From Thelonectria olida (lineage: Eukaryota > Ascomycota > Sordariomycetes > Hypocreales > Nectriaceae), in contig JAGPYM010000022.1 of assembly GCA_020736575.1 (NCBI GenBank), positions 558,001-622,000 of the forward strand: DNA of 64,000 nt. Reading direction: 5' to 3'. The notes beneath the pieces are model-generated. The model made no database searches. It saw nothing but the letters and a program-made list of their open reading frames with translations, and was not told where the DNA came from. Positions within the stretch are counted from its first letter, which is position 1, and each line of letters opens with the position of its first letter. Shown here one piece after another: positions 1 to 11,043 of this stretch. Both the position numbers and the translations under genes were made by a program.

Positions 1-1837
1 GGCGATCTCGACCATGCGCGGAGCCATGTACTGCGGGAGGTGGTAGATCTCGCTCTGGCACGCCATATGGGCTGCCACCTGACGGTGGAACTGGATAAAA
101 GCCGAGTTCATCAGCGGAAACCTCTCCGGATGGCTCTGGTCTACCTCGATTTCTCGGTTCAACCGGTCAAGATGCTCTCGGCACCAGCGGATCGTGTCCA
201 CCTCCTGACTAAACACCGGAAGCCCAGGCAGCCATGTGATCCCAAAGGGCGAGAGACGGTGCGTCGGACGGTCCTTCTTGCGTAGGTACTTCTTCCATGA
301 CGCGTCCGCGTCGACTTGGTCGGGACTGGGGTAAGGGACTTTGGGGTATTCCGGGTCTTGCTCCCCGTCCACCTTGTTTGTCTTGCGACGAAGCCGCTTC
401 CAGAGTGGCTGGGACGGATGGTCCACGTTGTGGCTGCCTCGGGGAATCGGTGGAGGGAAGCTGCCTGTCGGTGTTTTCCAAAACTGCCACCAGGCAGTTG
501 TTTCCTGCTCTAGCGGTGAACTGTCTCTCAGCAGCGTTCGAACGGCGTTAGCTCGCAAAAGAAAGTGCGTGTTCTGGGGCTGGATCGCGGCCGTCGAAGT
601 GGAGCGAGAATGAGACGTGCCGGTGGTGTTGCCTTGGCCTTTGAGGTGAACGAACCCGTTCGTCGTTCCGAGAACTCCCCCGATCCGGCTATTGGCCCCG
701 CCAGTTACTGATTGCAGTGGGAGCCGGTGGCAAGAACGCTTCGCTCCTGCGGCCACATCGACGACTTTGAAGTCCTCTCTGGCTTCGTGAGTGCCCGCCG
801 CGATTCGCTGTAGCTGAGCTCTCTTAGCGGCTCGGATGAGGGCTGTTTCTGCTGACTCGAGCATCATATGGATTCGGTCCCGATAGGATATTTTGCCAAG
901 CAGCTCCGATAGATCCCGATTGAGCCATATGTTCTTCACGCCTCCCGGAAACACATCAAACAATCCTCTCAGCGCATCCTCAGACAACCAGCGTGAAGGT
1001 ATGGAGCATACCAAAATGGTGGTAGCTGAAGCCCTGAGACGGTGATGTACGCTGGTTAGATAGTCTTGGTGTACCTTCACATACACTCGCAGCTCGAAGA
1101 AGAAGACGACGCATGTCCATGCTACCGCCAACACGGCCATTCCGAGATGGGCGGCATACCGGCCGGTGTTCTGAGGGCTGATGTTGCTCCACGCTAGCGT
1201 GTCCAACCCGGTTACCTGCAAGCCATCTTCTGCTGACGACTTCAGCGTCACCTGTTGGCTTTTCCCGCCGATGAAGTTGAGTGGCGTCAAAATAGGCGCC
1301 ACCACGCCGCAGATGGGTAGGAAGATAACTAGGAGGGTCTTTAGGTAGCGCAAGAAAAAGTATGCGTCGAGCCCACACTCGCGGATGATTTGGACATCGC
1401 CGACGTTCCATAATCTGGCAATGAGCTGGAAAAATCCTTGGGGTGGAGGATCAACTCGTCGTCCATCCGGAGCCAGATACGACTTGGTTGGCTGCATTGG
1501 CCGGCGGTCAGCGAAAAGACTGCACTGCACACGGCTCGCCGACTCACTATATTCGCGGGACCCTCTGTCGCAGGAGCAAGAAGAGGGATACTTGGACCAA
1601 GAAGATCACCGATCCGCTACCCAGGGCAGCGAGGAAGCTCCCGACACTGATGCCTTGCGCCTTCTGGGCAGCTCCCGGTTCTTTGAGGCTGGAGATGGTT
1701 GATGAAGCAAAATTTGCCGAACTGACAGCATCGGAGCCGGAGGCTTTTGATGCGCGATTTTGCCAAATGCTTTCCATTTGACTGCTTGACGAAGCGAGAT
1801 GAGCGACGACATCTTGATATGTATCCGCGAGGTCCAA
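1..1837 (-). CDS. CSC1/OSCA-family calcium-permeable stress-gated cation channel, 5' part, runs off the window
   Basis: Osmosensitive plasma-membrane cation channel of the CSC1/RSN1 (DUF221) family. The start is the ATG at 1837. The first exon (1837 to about 1548) encodes a short N-terminus and the first membrane helix, ending in an RVPRI motif typical of the family. From about 1500 to the left edge a different frame stays open and carries YLAPDGRRVDPPP, ECGLDAYFFLRYLKTLL, TPLNFIGGK, two further hydrophobic helices and the start of the cytosolic PHM7-like domain (GGVKNIWLNRD). The C-terminal pore region lies outside the window. The frame change near 1500-1550 is odd: the donor GTGAGT at 1547 joined to the obvious acceptor ATGCAG (ending 1492) gives the wrong phase, and the acceptor with the right phase leaves an intron of only 28 nt. 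The gene may carry a one-base frameshift. The family call is firm, the exon junction is not. Confidence 0.82.
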
Positions 1838-2774
1838 ATTTTAGTCCCCAATCCTTGGCGTAGTCGAGAAGATGCAAAAGGGGGGAGACAGTAAAAAACG
1901 GCTCGACGTCCAGATACGTTTGAAAAGTGACTCGAATGGATCCCATCATGACGCGGAGCTTACCCTGAATGTGCTTTGCACGTACGTCCAAATTTGTCGG
2001 CATGAAAGCGCTTTGTTGGCTGTGATGACAATGTGAGCCATTTTCGGAGACGCAACTGAAAAACGGCTATAGAGAACCAAGACCCACCTCTAATTCTGTG
2101 CATGTGACTTTTGGACTGTTTGCCATGGTGGCTCAGTCTGGAATACAGTACACTATGCTGCGGATGGTGGCATACCACTTGTGGTAGATGAAATACTTCG
2201 CCGTGATGAGGATGGGACGCTTATGTACCCATTAGGAGACAGCATTAACCTAACTTCGGCGATGCATTCTGCCCCTCTGTCTACGGCACGGGGTGAGGGT
2301 CTGAACTAGGTAGGAAATGGTGGGCTAGACGGGGATTGTTTTCTGAAGTCCTTTCTTTATTTAGTTTGCATCAAGGGGCCCCGTGGCCAATGTAAACCGG
2401 ATTGTCGCTCGAACGGCTCCTAAGTTTGGTGTCCATTTTTGACCGTCCGACAGTGAATAAACGAAAAATGAAACCGACTTCCTCTTCACAATCTCTTGTG
2501 GACTTGAGCATGGACCATCGCGCTAGAAGTACACGAAGGTTCTCGTCAATATCCAGAATCGGCCTAAAGTACGCCGAATGTACCGTATAGCATTGCATAC
2601 GGTTTTTCCTCACCTTTACATGTTCCATTGCGGCTCGACTAAATGGCAGCTGAAATTTTGTATGCAACTCTTGACCATATGGTAGGTACATAAAGATAAT
2701 TGCATGCCAGCAGAAGGTCATCACTTGCTACCCGTTAGCCTTAGCTTTCACTGCGGCACATCTCTCCTACTACT
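1838..2774. other. No convincing gene
   Basis: Region upstream of the channel gene. Overlapping short open frames on both strands show no family motif. It probably holds the promoters of the channel gene (leftward) and of the following gene (rightward). Confidence 0.5.
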
Positions 2775-3359
2775 ATGGATATGCAATACTGCTCCTCGTA
2801 TATTGCCTTCGGTGACTCGGAACACTATAAATCGATATGGGACACTCTATTTCATAATACGGCCTTTTTTGACCTTTGTCGAGAACGAAAGATATACTTT
2901 ACCGTCGTCGGTGAGATCGAGCCCGGTATCAATTCCTACTTAGCCCTACTCGTAACAAATGATGGCGAATTCAAATTTCGGCGGCAAGCATGGAAAGTGT
3001 TTCTAAATTCCTTGAAGAAACCATATTCATTCGAGGAAGGAATACACGAAATTAAATTCAGGGAGCCTCAAGTCACGCTTAATGTGTATAACTTTGTTTA
3101 CACGGCTGTACACCCTGACGTGGTGCGTGCAAAGCCAAATGAGTTGATTTATGAATATTATAAGAGTGGGACTATTCCTATGCGCAATATGATTGCGAGC
3201 ACCTATGGGGAACTTCCCGAGGAAATGCATCCAGGCCCGGAGATCACCTGTCCAGGTCCAATCGATAAGGTCTACCTCTATTACCGGGTAGAGCTCCCGA
3301 TTGCTGGCCAAAAGCGGTATTTCAAGATCGCATCTTCGGTGTTGGATTTCTGGGCCTGA
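2775..3359 (+). CDS. Unrecognised 194-residue protein
   Basis: Single uninterrupted frame that starts at an ATG and ends with TGA. The product has balanced composition with many aromatic residues (YLYYRVELP, YNFVYTAVHP). It has no signal peptide, membrane helix or motif that I recognise. A fold rich in beta strands is suggested by the alternating hydrophobic pattern, but this is inference. Overlapping frames on the other strand are less protein-like. Its base composition is less GC-rich than its neighbour at 3862-5184. It could be a stand-alone accessory gene or a decayed domain. Confidence 0.55.
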   Translation: MDMQYCSSYIAFGDSEHYKSIWDTLFHNTAFFDLCRERKIYFTVVGEIEPGINSYLALLVTNDGEFKFRRQAWKVFLNSLKKPYSFEEGIHEIKFREPQVTLNVYNFVYTAVHPDVVRAKPNELIYEYYKSGTIPMRNMIASTYGELPEEMHPGPEITCPGPIDKVYLYYRVELPIAGQKRYFKIASSVLDFWA

Positions 3360-3861
3360 ATGAAAAATAGGTCCGAGACTTACGAACTCTAACGTGACAC
3401 TTGGGATTTATCTTTCAGATCGTTAGAGTGGGAATATTATAGAGTTAATATGACAGGAGAACGTTGAACCTCCACAAGACTTCTCCAATATGAACAACGG
3501 TCTTCATGGAGTAGCGGCGTCAACCTTGACCCATGCGTAATCCAGTTCTCCTTCTTCCCTAGTTGAGGTTTCTCTCGCTCCTTCCGTTCCCCCTCTTCCC
3601 GCTCGCGCTTATCGTCCCTCATCAATCGACGGAATTCATCTGGGACATCGCCATGTCCGTTTGGAATTTTCGTACCTTAAGATCAACGGTTAACGACAGA
3701 CTATTGGATCCGTTGAATGGCCTCAAGGTCCCTCATATATATCTCTAATTTCTCTGTAACATCAGCCTCTATTAAAACACCCCAACTTGGCCCGTTTCAT
3801 CCCAAGTCATTTTCCGATATAGAAACGGCGATACGGCGTGAAACCCCTATCGCAATAGACA

Positions 3862-5184
3862 TCAAAAGAAGGACGGCTTGGTAAGAACGCGATACTCGAC
3901 AAAATCCTCGCCATCGATGTTAAGAATAGTCCCTTGTGAGACAAGCTTGCCCATGAAAGGACCCGTCGCCTTCCGCTCGTACTTGACTCCTCCGTAAATC
4001 TTGGCATCTTCCATCCCAGCCTTGACTCGGAGGTTTTCCTGACGCGCCCAAACTTTGTTGAGACGCTGCATTTCTTCAGATTCGTGAAGTTGCGCTCTCC
4101 CGTTGACCGAAGGAATCGTAGCGGCAGCGGCATTGGCAGCACCTGCAGCCGCCGCCGCCACTGTCGCACGCCTACGAGAAGCTGCATGTCGTTCAACACG
4201 AGCTTGAGTAGCTTCAGCCCGGGCAATCTCGCGCTTAGCAAGTGAATTCGTTCGCTCAAGAGCGCCAACACGCTGCACGCGCTTCACGGGAGGGCGAGCC
4301 TCGGCTTCGGGAAGTGGCTGTCGAAGAGGGCGATTCTCGGTTCTGGCCTCGACACGGCGTAGATTATAGCTTTGATATCTAACTCGAGGAGATCGCTCAA
4401 GCGAGTCAGCGGGAGCTCGCGAACTCTGGGTTGTCGTTGACTGTTGAGGGGGTGTAGGGGGTGGTTCTTGAGCTTGAGGAACGCCGTTGGGAGGAGCGGG
4501 GTCGATGGCTGCGAAGGCGCCGCTGACCCTTCTTCTCTTCACATCTGGTCGGCTAAGGGTAACTCGATTATCGGGCATCTCGAGGCCGTAAGCGATGAAC
4601 GGCGAGTTGGCGTTGTTGTCGTTGGCAGGGTTCTGCTTCACACGGAGAGTCGCCTCCTTCACCGCTGCCTCCTCAGTAGCCTTGCGCTCTTCCTCGCTCT
4701 TCGGGTCGGGCTGCTTAGATCGGATCCTCACGTACTCCTTGATTTGGTCGAAGTCTAAACCAACGAGGTGGTCCGAGAAGACAACACGCTCAAATGTAAC
4801 CCATCTTCCTCCAGCGCCAGGGGGTAAGGGATACCCATTAGGGATGGGTTCGCCTGTGATGTTGATGTCTTTAATGTGAATTCTTAGGCGTTCTTGGACA
4901 TCAAGAAAACCAATAACTGCATGGCTTGTCTTCTCGTCGATTCCAGTGGAGCCTCTCCAATAGCCGAGGATGACGCTATTAGCGCTACTTCGAGTTGGTT
5001 TGCCCCTTGAACGGCGGTGGACAATGGGTTTGTCTTCTTCGTCTGAGGAAAGGTGAATTGGAAACTCTCGATTCTCCTTGCCATTTTCAACAACTATTTT
5101 GTCTTCCAGCTCGATGCAGCTGACGCTAAATTGGGAGTCAACACTGCTTCCGGGATCGGTCAGCTCGCTCTCGGAGTCATCCAT
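3862..5184 (-). CDS. Conserved-looking fungal protein of unknown function, 440 residues
   Basis: Long intronless frame. The N-terminal third is acidic and serine-rich (SDEEDKP), residues about 70-150 form a more ordered segment (VILGYWRGS, GYPLPPGAGGRWVTFERV), then comes a charged helix (KSEEERKATEEAA) and a long, low-complexity alanine/arginine/proline-rich stretch. Near residue 215 a KRRR cluster could be a nuclear localisation signal. The C-terminus is ordered again (KIYGGVKYERKATGPF, DGEDFVEYRVL). The layout suggests a nuclear regulatory or scaffold protein, but I cannot assign a family. The start is the first ATG of the frame. It lies between the unknown gene at 2775 and a long non-coding stretch that leads into the LINE block. 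Confidence 0.75.
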   Translation of the reverse strand: MDDSESELTDPGSSVDSQFSVSCIELEDKIVVENGKENREFPIHLSSDEEDKPIVHRRSRGKPTRSSANSVILGYWRGSTGIDEKTSHAVIGFLDVQERLRIHIKDINITGEPIPNGYPLPPGAGGRWVTFERVVFSDHLVGLDFDQIKEYVRIRSKQPDPKSEEERKATEEAAVKEATLRVKQNPANDNNANSPFIAYGLEMPDNRVTLSRPDVKRRRVSGAFAAIDPAPPNGVPQAQEPPPTPPQQSTTTQSSRAPADSLERSPRVRYQSYNLRRVEARTENRPLRQPLPEAEARPPVKRVQRVGALERTNSLAKREIARAEATQARVERHAASRRRATVAAAAAGAANAAAATIPSVNGRAQLHESEEMQRLNKVWARQENLRVKAGMEDAKIYGGVKYERKATGPFMGKLVSQGTILNIDGEDFVEYRVLTKPSFF

Positions 5185-6829
5185 AAAAGACTGCTTGCGG
5201 CCGTTGACCAGCCTGTCGTTGTGTTAGCCTTTTGCCAAGCGAGGGGAGAAGAGCAAACGGAAATGTTGGTGCGGGTGGTAAGATAAGGAGGCTGGTTTAA
5301 GCCAATGTGAGAGGTCGAGTGCAGAAAGCTCGATTCGTCTCAGACCATTTGGCCACAGGGAAATAACGACGCGCAGAGTTAGGAAAGCAAGAATATGAGA
5401 AGCATGTGCAAGGATCGACTGTGGACCTATTGGAATGCTTCGGGCGACTGATTGAGGGCAATGACGACTTGCAAGATTCCACAACCCAGAAGCCTTTGGG
5501 CATTTGGCGCAACGATGAGACGCAGATAAATCACTCACCAGGGTGCAGCAGGGAACATGGCAAGGCGTTGAAGATGGGAGAGGGAAAAGATGAGATGACG
5601 ATGGAAAAAGCAGACGAGAGTAAGAGAATGACAACTTACTTGGGAGATGAACCATCTGCGGATGTTTGTGCAACTAACACCCTGGCATTGTTCGCCTCGA
5701 CGCTACCCATGGCGGAAAAGTAATGCACGAGTTGTCAAAATGATGATTTGACGAGTTGTTTTTTAACGCGTTTCAACCCGGGACGACATGGATATGAGAA
5801 ACGCCGCGTGTTGGAGTAAATAAGGTAAGTAAATAGTTCGAAGCAAGCTTCAAGTAAGCTAAGAGTAAGGGTGAAGGGTTTGACAGACAAAACTTGCTGA
5901 GATCGGTGGTAAGAACCAAGCGTCTGGCAAAACAACTTTATAGAAAAGGACCGACTTTGACAATGGGTTGCCTTCGCCATTGCGGGCGAACTTGCTTCCA
6001 GCGCGCTCCATCATGTGTGATTGCCTAACAATGCCACCGCATTGTTATTTCTATGCACGCTATAGGCCAGTGTGCTTTTAACCACTGGTTACCCACTCTG
6101 GTTGGCCAGCTTCTCTACGCCCCTTTTGTTGGCTCTCTTCGTCACACGATCGCTACGAGGTGACTGCGCTGAAATACCAGGCCGAGAGAGAAGAGCTGTT
6201 GGGCAAGAGTGGCTTGGCGGCTAACAAATGATGGACTCATGCATAGGGTTGATGTAACCCTTTCTCGATTGAAGGGCTTTCGCCCTCCTCCATTTCACTC
6301 AACACATAGTACCTTTTAAGCTGGGACGGGAAGGATATAAGGAAGTGGCGTGTGGTAGTAAATAAGGTAGAAGAAAGGAAGGAAGGAAGGAAGCAAGAAG
6401 AAAGGGCTTACGGGTGTGTTTCGTAATTAACTTAGGGACTCAGGGGGGTATCAGTGTGTGCAAATGTGGGTGAAAGCTTCGCCTGAGCCGGGCACGCTGG
6501 GAAATGGAAGCTGGAAGACGCAGGAAATAGGAATAATAGGACTACAGAGATGCGTAGGTAGTTCAGGAGATAGGTTCTAGGTTCTTAGGAATCTTGAGAC
6601 AACTGGGGGCTTTAGGGAAGAGGAGCCGGAGACGAGGTAGCTAATGTCACATTCAATACACACACACACACAATTTATTTCGCCCGGTGGCTTATAACCA
6701 ATAGGGCACTAGTTGCTATTGTACATATCCATTTCCCAAATTTTGCCATGATCTCGTAAAAGCCCTTATAGCGTCCAATTTTTGCTTTTGCCTCTTCGTT
6801 TTTCCGTCTCTCCGCAGTCTCGTGGGGTT
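5185..6829. other. Long region without a supported gene
   Basis: Probable promoter and 5' leader of the gene at 3862-5184, followed by anonymous sequence. It holds a purine-rich GGAA run near 6375-6395 and a CA microsatellite near 6658-6672. Short frames on both strands overlap each other and lack motifs. Confidence 0.5.
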
Positions 6830-6912
6830 TGTATTATTGGCAAGCTAACTTGAAGGCTATTCTTCAAGTGTTCAGAGTCCTATCTACGGCGGCTAAAGCG
6901 GTGCCTGCTGTC
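6830..6912 (-). repeat. Short LINE-like fragment related to the one at 24.3 kb
   Basis: This stretch resembles 24320-24390: both contain a near-identical string around CAAGTGTTCAG and CAGCTAAAGC/CGGCTAAAGC. On the minus strand both encode an ALAA..R.LNT-like peptide. It sits directly beyond the 3' tail of LINE-1, so LINE-1 may have landed in an older LINE remnant. Similarity was judged by eye. Confidence 0.4.
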
Positions 6913-6936
6913 TATGTATGTATGTATGTATGTATA
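6913..6936. repeat. TATG tandem repeat, probable LINE-1 3' tail
   Basis: Five to six copies of TATG on the plus strand, which read CATA at the 3' end of LINE-1. Simple-repeat tails are common in non-LTR elements. Confidence 0.6.
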
Positions 6937-7295
6937 TTTTTCGTCCGAGGGCCGCGAGGCCCGTAAAGTCCCCTATTGGGGCACAGGACGTGCTGAGCTA
7001 GAGTCTCTAATGCTAAGATCTACCCAATGCTTTCGTACAATACAGAACAGACCACTATCCAGCATATCATCGGCTCGAAGGCGCAATGTATCGAGCCTGT
7101 TACCCGTCAGCGGGATGACCAGGCGCGGCTATAATAGCAGTAGCCGCTATATGGGCCAGTCTTTAGGGGACTGGGAAGAGAGCATTAGCGTGGCTGCACG
7201 AGGCGGCCGAGCCTATGTGATTAAAGAAAAAGAACAAAGGGAAGAGGGAATAAAGGGAGAGGAAGAGACGCGAGTGCGTCTCGAGTCCGCCTCGT

Positions 7296-9940
7296 CTAGT
7301 AACGAGGGCAAATTTTTTCGAAGAAGGCGCTTGATTTGGCCAGCTTGATGTACTTGTCGAAATCTCTTCCTATTGCGAGGTTGACTGCTGCAGTTGGTGA
7401 GGGTGACAGCCTCACCCGGCGCCGCGGCGGTACCTTTCTACAGTAGAAGACATGGTCATGTGCTTTGCGCCGACCGCACGAGCAGACCACTCGCGCGTCG
7501 TCGTGGTTGAATCTTTCGTGGTATGCAGCGAAGTCCCCATGGAGGGATCTTGCTGCGAGCAGATGGTGCAAAGCTGTCCGAGGGAGTGAGAGCTCCGGTG
7601 GGCAGCGTATAGTCGCCTTGAGATTGAATTTCCTGTACTGCTCGGGGGCGGAAGTTGACCACCATGTTTCGAAAGCTTCTTTCGGTTTTTGCCTCGCCAT
7701 CTTTCGCACGTATGCCAGCGTCGGCTGAGTGCCCTCCGGCTCCGGCAGCGACGAAGCAGATTTTGCCAGTTTGTCGGCTTGTTCGTTGCCGGGAATGTTC
7801 GTGTGGCCAGGTATCCAGCGCACTTGTGTAGCTCCATGTGATGCAGCTAAAGCCTGGAACTCGAGGAAGACTTCTTGTGAGGAGTCAGACGGTGTGCCGC
7901 GTAGGCATGTGGCGGCTGCCAGGTTGTCTAGGCAGACTACGATGTCCTGTGTCGCTGATCCTGGGAGGTCTAGGGCGGCCTTAAGGCCCTCCAGTGCTCC
8001 TGTAGCTTCAGCATCAAAGACCTCGACAGGTCCGAGGCGGCCTGAGCCGTTGGAGATGGGGAGGTTGTTCTGGTGAATGGCGAAGCCGTAGCTGGCTGCT
8101 CCCTTTGAGGACAAGGAGCCGTCTGAGTATACGATCAAGGTAAGTGAGTTTACTGACTGGATCCACTGGAGGAAGGCCTCAGCAGATTCTTCTTTCGATG
8201 CTATCTGTAAGGGTGTTCTCTGTTCCTTGTCGAAGCATTGCTGGATGAGGGACGGCCGCGTGCAGGGTGCGAGGAGCTCATCGGCTCGTCGAAGACGGGT
8301 CCTGAAGCTGCTCTCTGATGGGGTTTGGTACCTCCGCTTGATGAGCATATGGTATGTGGGTTGTCTGGGTGGAAGTGTGCGCTTCGCGAGGGGGTGGGCC
8401 TCGTCGAGGGATTTAAGTCGAGCGGAGAAACGGTATCGACGTGCTTCAAGAAGCTGAGCGACTGGCGGTATCCCGCTTTCCCGATGGAGGATGGCGATAG
8501 GGGTCGTCCTCCAGGCGGGGAGTATAGCTCGCATAGATTGGTTAATGGCCTTGTTCATTCTCCGCAAGAAGTGTTGGATACTTGATGGCCGGTCTTTAGA
8601 GGGTTGGTTCCACCGCGGCCGGGTTGCACCTGGGTACCATACTTCAGCGCCATAGAGCAGGACTGGTTCAACGCACGCCCTGACGGCGCTCCGCACAGCA
8701 CTGGGCAGCGGGCCGTGTTTCGTGTTGGTGAGTCCTCGTAGATGGTGGGCGACAGCCTGTGCTTTAGCCGTCCACTTCTCTACGTGGGCTCGAAATGATA
8801 GGCTGCTGTCCAGCCAGATGCCTAGCCAGCGCATAGCTGCTTCAGGGTGCTTCTCGACATCACCATGGCGTATTGCCGGTGCAGTCTTTAGTTTGCTCCG
8901 AGAGAAGTGCATGACTTCCGTCTTCTTAGGGTCGAAAGATACCCCGTTTTCCGCGCCCCAGCGGACTAGTTCTTCGACGGACTTTGATGCTGCAGCGGCT
9001 GTTTCCTCTACCGTGTCGCCTGTGCACAGGATGCCTGTGTCGTCTGCATAGCCGAATCGGCCCTGAGGGTTGCTTAGTCGGTAGATGGGCTCTGTATACA
9101 GCAGAAAAAGGATCGGCGATACCGGCGATCCCTGAGGGAGACCGCACTGGAGAGGAGATAGCGGGGTGATAGTATCTTGGTATCTGACGCAGGCAGATCG
9201 GTCGTCCATGAAGGATCCGGCCCATCGTGCGAGATGTTCCGGCCAGCCTTGTTCGCGGAGCCGCAAAATCAGTCTGTTGCGCAGGACAGTGTCGAACGCG
9301 CCTTGGATATCCATCGTGACCAGGGTGGCCACCTTCTTGCGAGCAAATGCTTCCTCAATGTCGTGAACTAGGGCAGCCACGAGGTCTGTCGCAGACCTCT
9401 TCGGGAGCGCCCCAGCTTGTTGTGGGTGAAGGACTCCGTAGTGAATACATGCCCACGCGAGACGGCGCGCGACCAACCGTTCTAGCCCCTTGCCGAGACA
9501 AGAAAGCAGAGAGATAGGTCGCCATGCCCGCGGCTCCGTCAGGTCTCTACGTCCAGGTTTGGCGATCATGACCACCTCGGCCGCCCTGAAAGGTTTCGGG
9601 TGGTGGCCTATGGCCAGGCACCCCTCGAAGAGGCGGCGAACGTGTGTTCCGATGATATGCCATACTGCTGTGAGGAGTTTGACTGTGATGTTATCTGCCC
9701 CGGGGATGTATTCCCGGTACGGAGTGTCGCGTCCTGTGCTTCTTCTAGGGAGATTTCCTGCGGGAATGGGATCGTTTTGCGAGGGCTGACCTGGATCCAG
9801 GGTTCCTGGATATCGTCCTCAGCTGTTCGGCGCTCTAGAGTGGCTCGCCGGAGCGCGTTGGCCTTGTCGAGCTGGGTTTCGTAGACCACGTCGTCCACTT
9901 GCAGTGGAGGGGTTGGAAGGCTCCTGGTGATCTCAGCCAC
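7296..9940 (-). pseudogene. LINE-1 ORF2, reverse transcriptase and RNase H part (frameshifted)
   Basis: The frame 7296-9575 (759 residues) begins inside the reverse transcriptase domain. It holds the PRAWRPISLLSCLGK fingers motif, the FGYADDTGIL catalytic box, an RNase H domain (YSDGS, DAEA, LDN, GHTNIPGNEQAD) and a C-terminal CxC...H...C knuckle (CSCGRRKAHDHVFYC). The ORF2 reading continues upstream in other frames: a one-base loss near 9693-9697 (a CCCCGGGG run) separates it from the frame covering about 9700-9915, and a second shift near 9915 separates that from the endonuclease frame. With both shifts counted, the reading is one continuous Tad-type ORF2. It would reverse-transcribe the element RNA at a nicked target. 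Confidence 0.85.
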
Positions 9941-11043
9941 CGCACGGCCTTGAAAACGGAGCTGCTATCTGAGAAGCTGTCGATCAGGTTCCGCCAATAG
10001 AGCCTTTTGGCACGGCGGACCACTTGGTGGAAATCTCGTTTCGCTAGCTGAACCTCTTGGTTGAATCCGAGGGGGTAGAGTCTTCTGATCGCACGGTATC
10101 CGGCTGCGGCCCGGGCGCACTCTTCGGTCCACCAGGGAGCGTTGCGCGCTCCCTTCCTCGCAGGCCGGCCCGCCGCCTTTGCTGCTGATTGTAAGAGGTT
10201 CACAAGCGCAGATGCGAGCTCGTCTAGCTCTAATGGGCCCGAGGCAGCGACGGGGATCCCAGTCGATCCGAGTTCTACGATTTCTACGAAGCGCTTGAGC
10301 TCGTCGTCTGTTGTTACGCGAATTTTGCCCGGTTGTATTGGGGCCAGCTTGATATCCGGGAGTGTTAGACTAAGAGTGAAGTGGTCAGAGCTGGTGGCGA
10401 GGTGGTCCTCAATGTTAGCTTCAGCAAGAGGTACATTCGTAAAGGCGAGGTCGATAGTGTTTCCATGGGGGTTTGTAGGGATGTCTGAAGTGTTCAGCAG
10501 GCCGAGGCCGTTTTCCGATGCCCAAGAGGCGATATCATTGCCACGGTTCGTAGTCAGGCCTGTCTGCCAGGTGTGGTGTCTGGCGTTAAAATCACCTGCC
10601 ACGAGGCAGCGATCGGGGATAGGCCATTGCCGTAGAGTGTCCAATGCATCGCTTTCGTCGTTCTGACGATAGAAGTTAACTATTATTATATCATTGACCG
10701 TGAGCCACAGGATATCGCGGCTTATGTAGGGTCGGATCTGGTCTGCCAAGAGCTTAGAATCACGGCGGATATATGTCATGACTCTGGGTCGAGTGCTATT
10801 GCTATCCCAGGCTTCGACTGGGGAGTAGGTGTCATATGCTGGGTGGGTCTTCGTGAGGCAACGGGAGTTTGCCATCGTTGTCCATGGTTCTTGGAGGAGC
10901 ACGATATCGTATCGTTCAGAGTCTGCCAATGCAAGGGCACAGTCATGGGCCGGGGGCACCTTGCCGACGTTGGCCTGAAAGACTCGGAGAGTCTTTCTAC
11001 CACATCTTCGTGCTCGTGGGCGTCTACTCATGCTCGTGCTCAT
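9915..11043 (-). CDS. LINE-1 ORF2, endonuclease part
   Basis: Exonuclease-endonuclease-phosphatase (APE-like) domain that nicks the target DNA for target-primed reverse transcription. Visible motifs in order are LRVFQANVGK, LLQEPW (metal-binding Glu), VAGDFNARH (catalytic Asp/Asn) and SSDHFTLSL (the SDH active-site triad). The frame itself stays open to 9835, but true homology ends near 9915 where a frameshift occurs. The start overlaps the end of ORF1: the second ATG (11031) lies in ATGAGTAG, whose TAG is the ORF1 stop, so translation of ORF2 is probably coupled to ORF1 termination. Confidence 0.85.

Noticed and set aside
7465..8585. Long plus-strand frames opposite the LINE-1 reverse transcriptase
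   Set aside because: Antisense shadows of a GC-rich coding region; no motifs.
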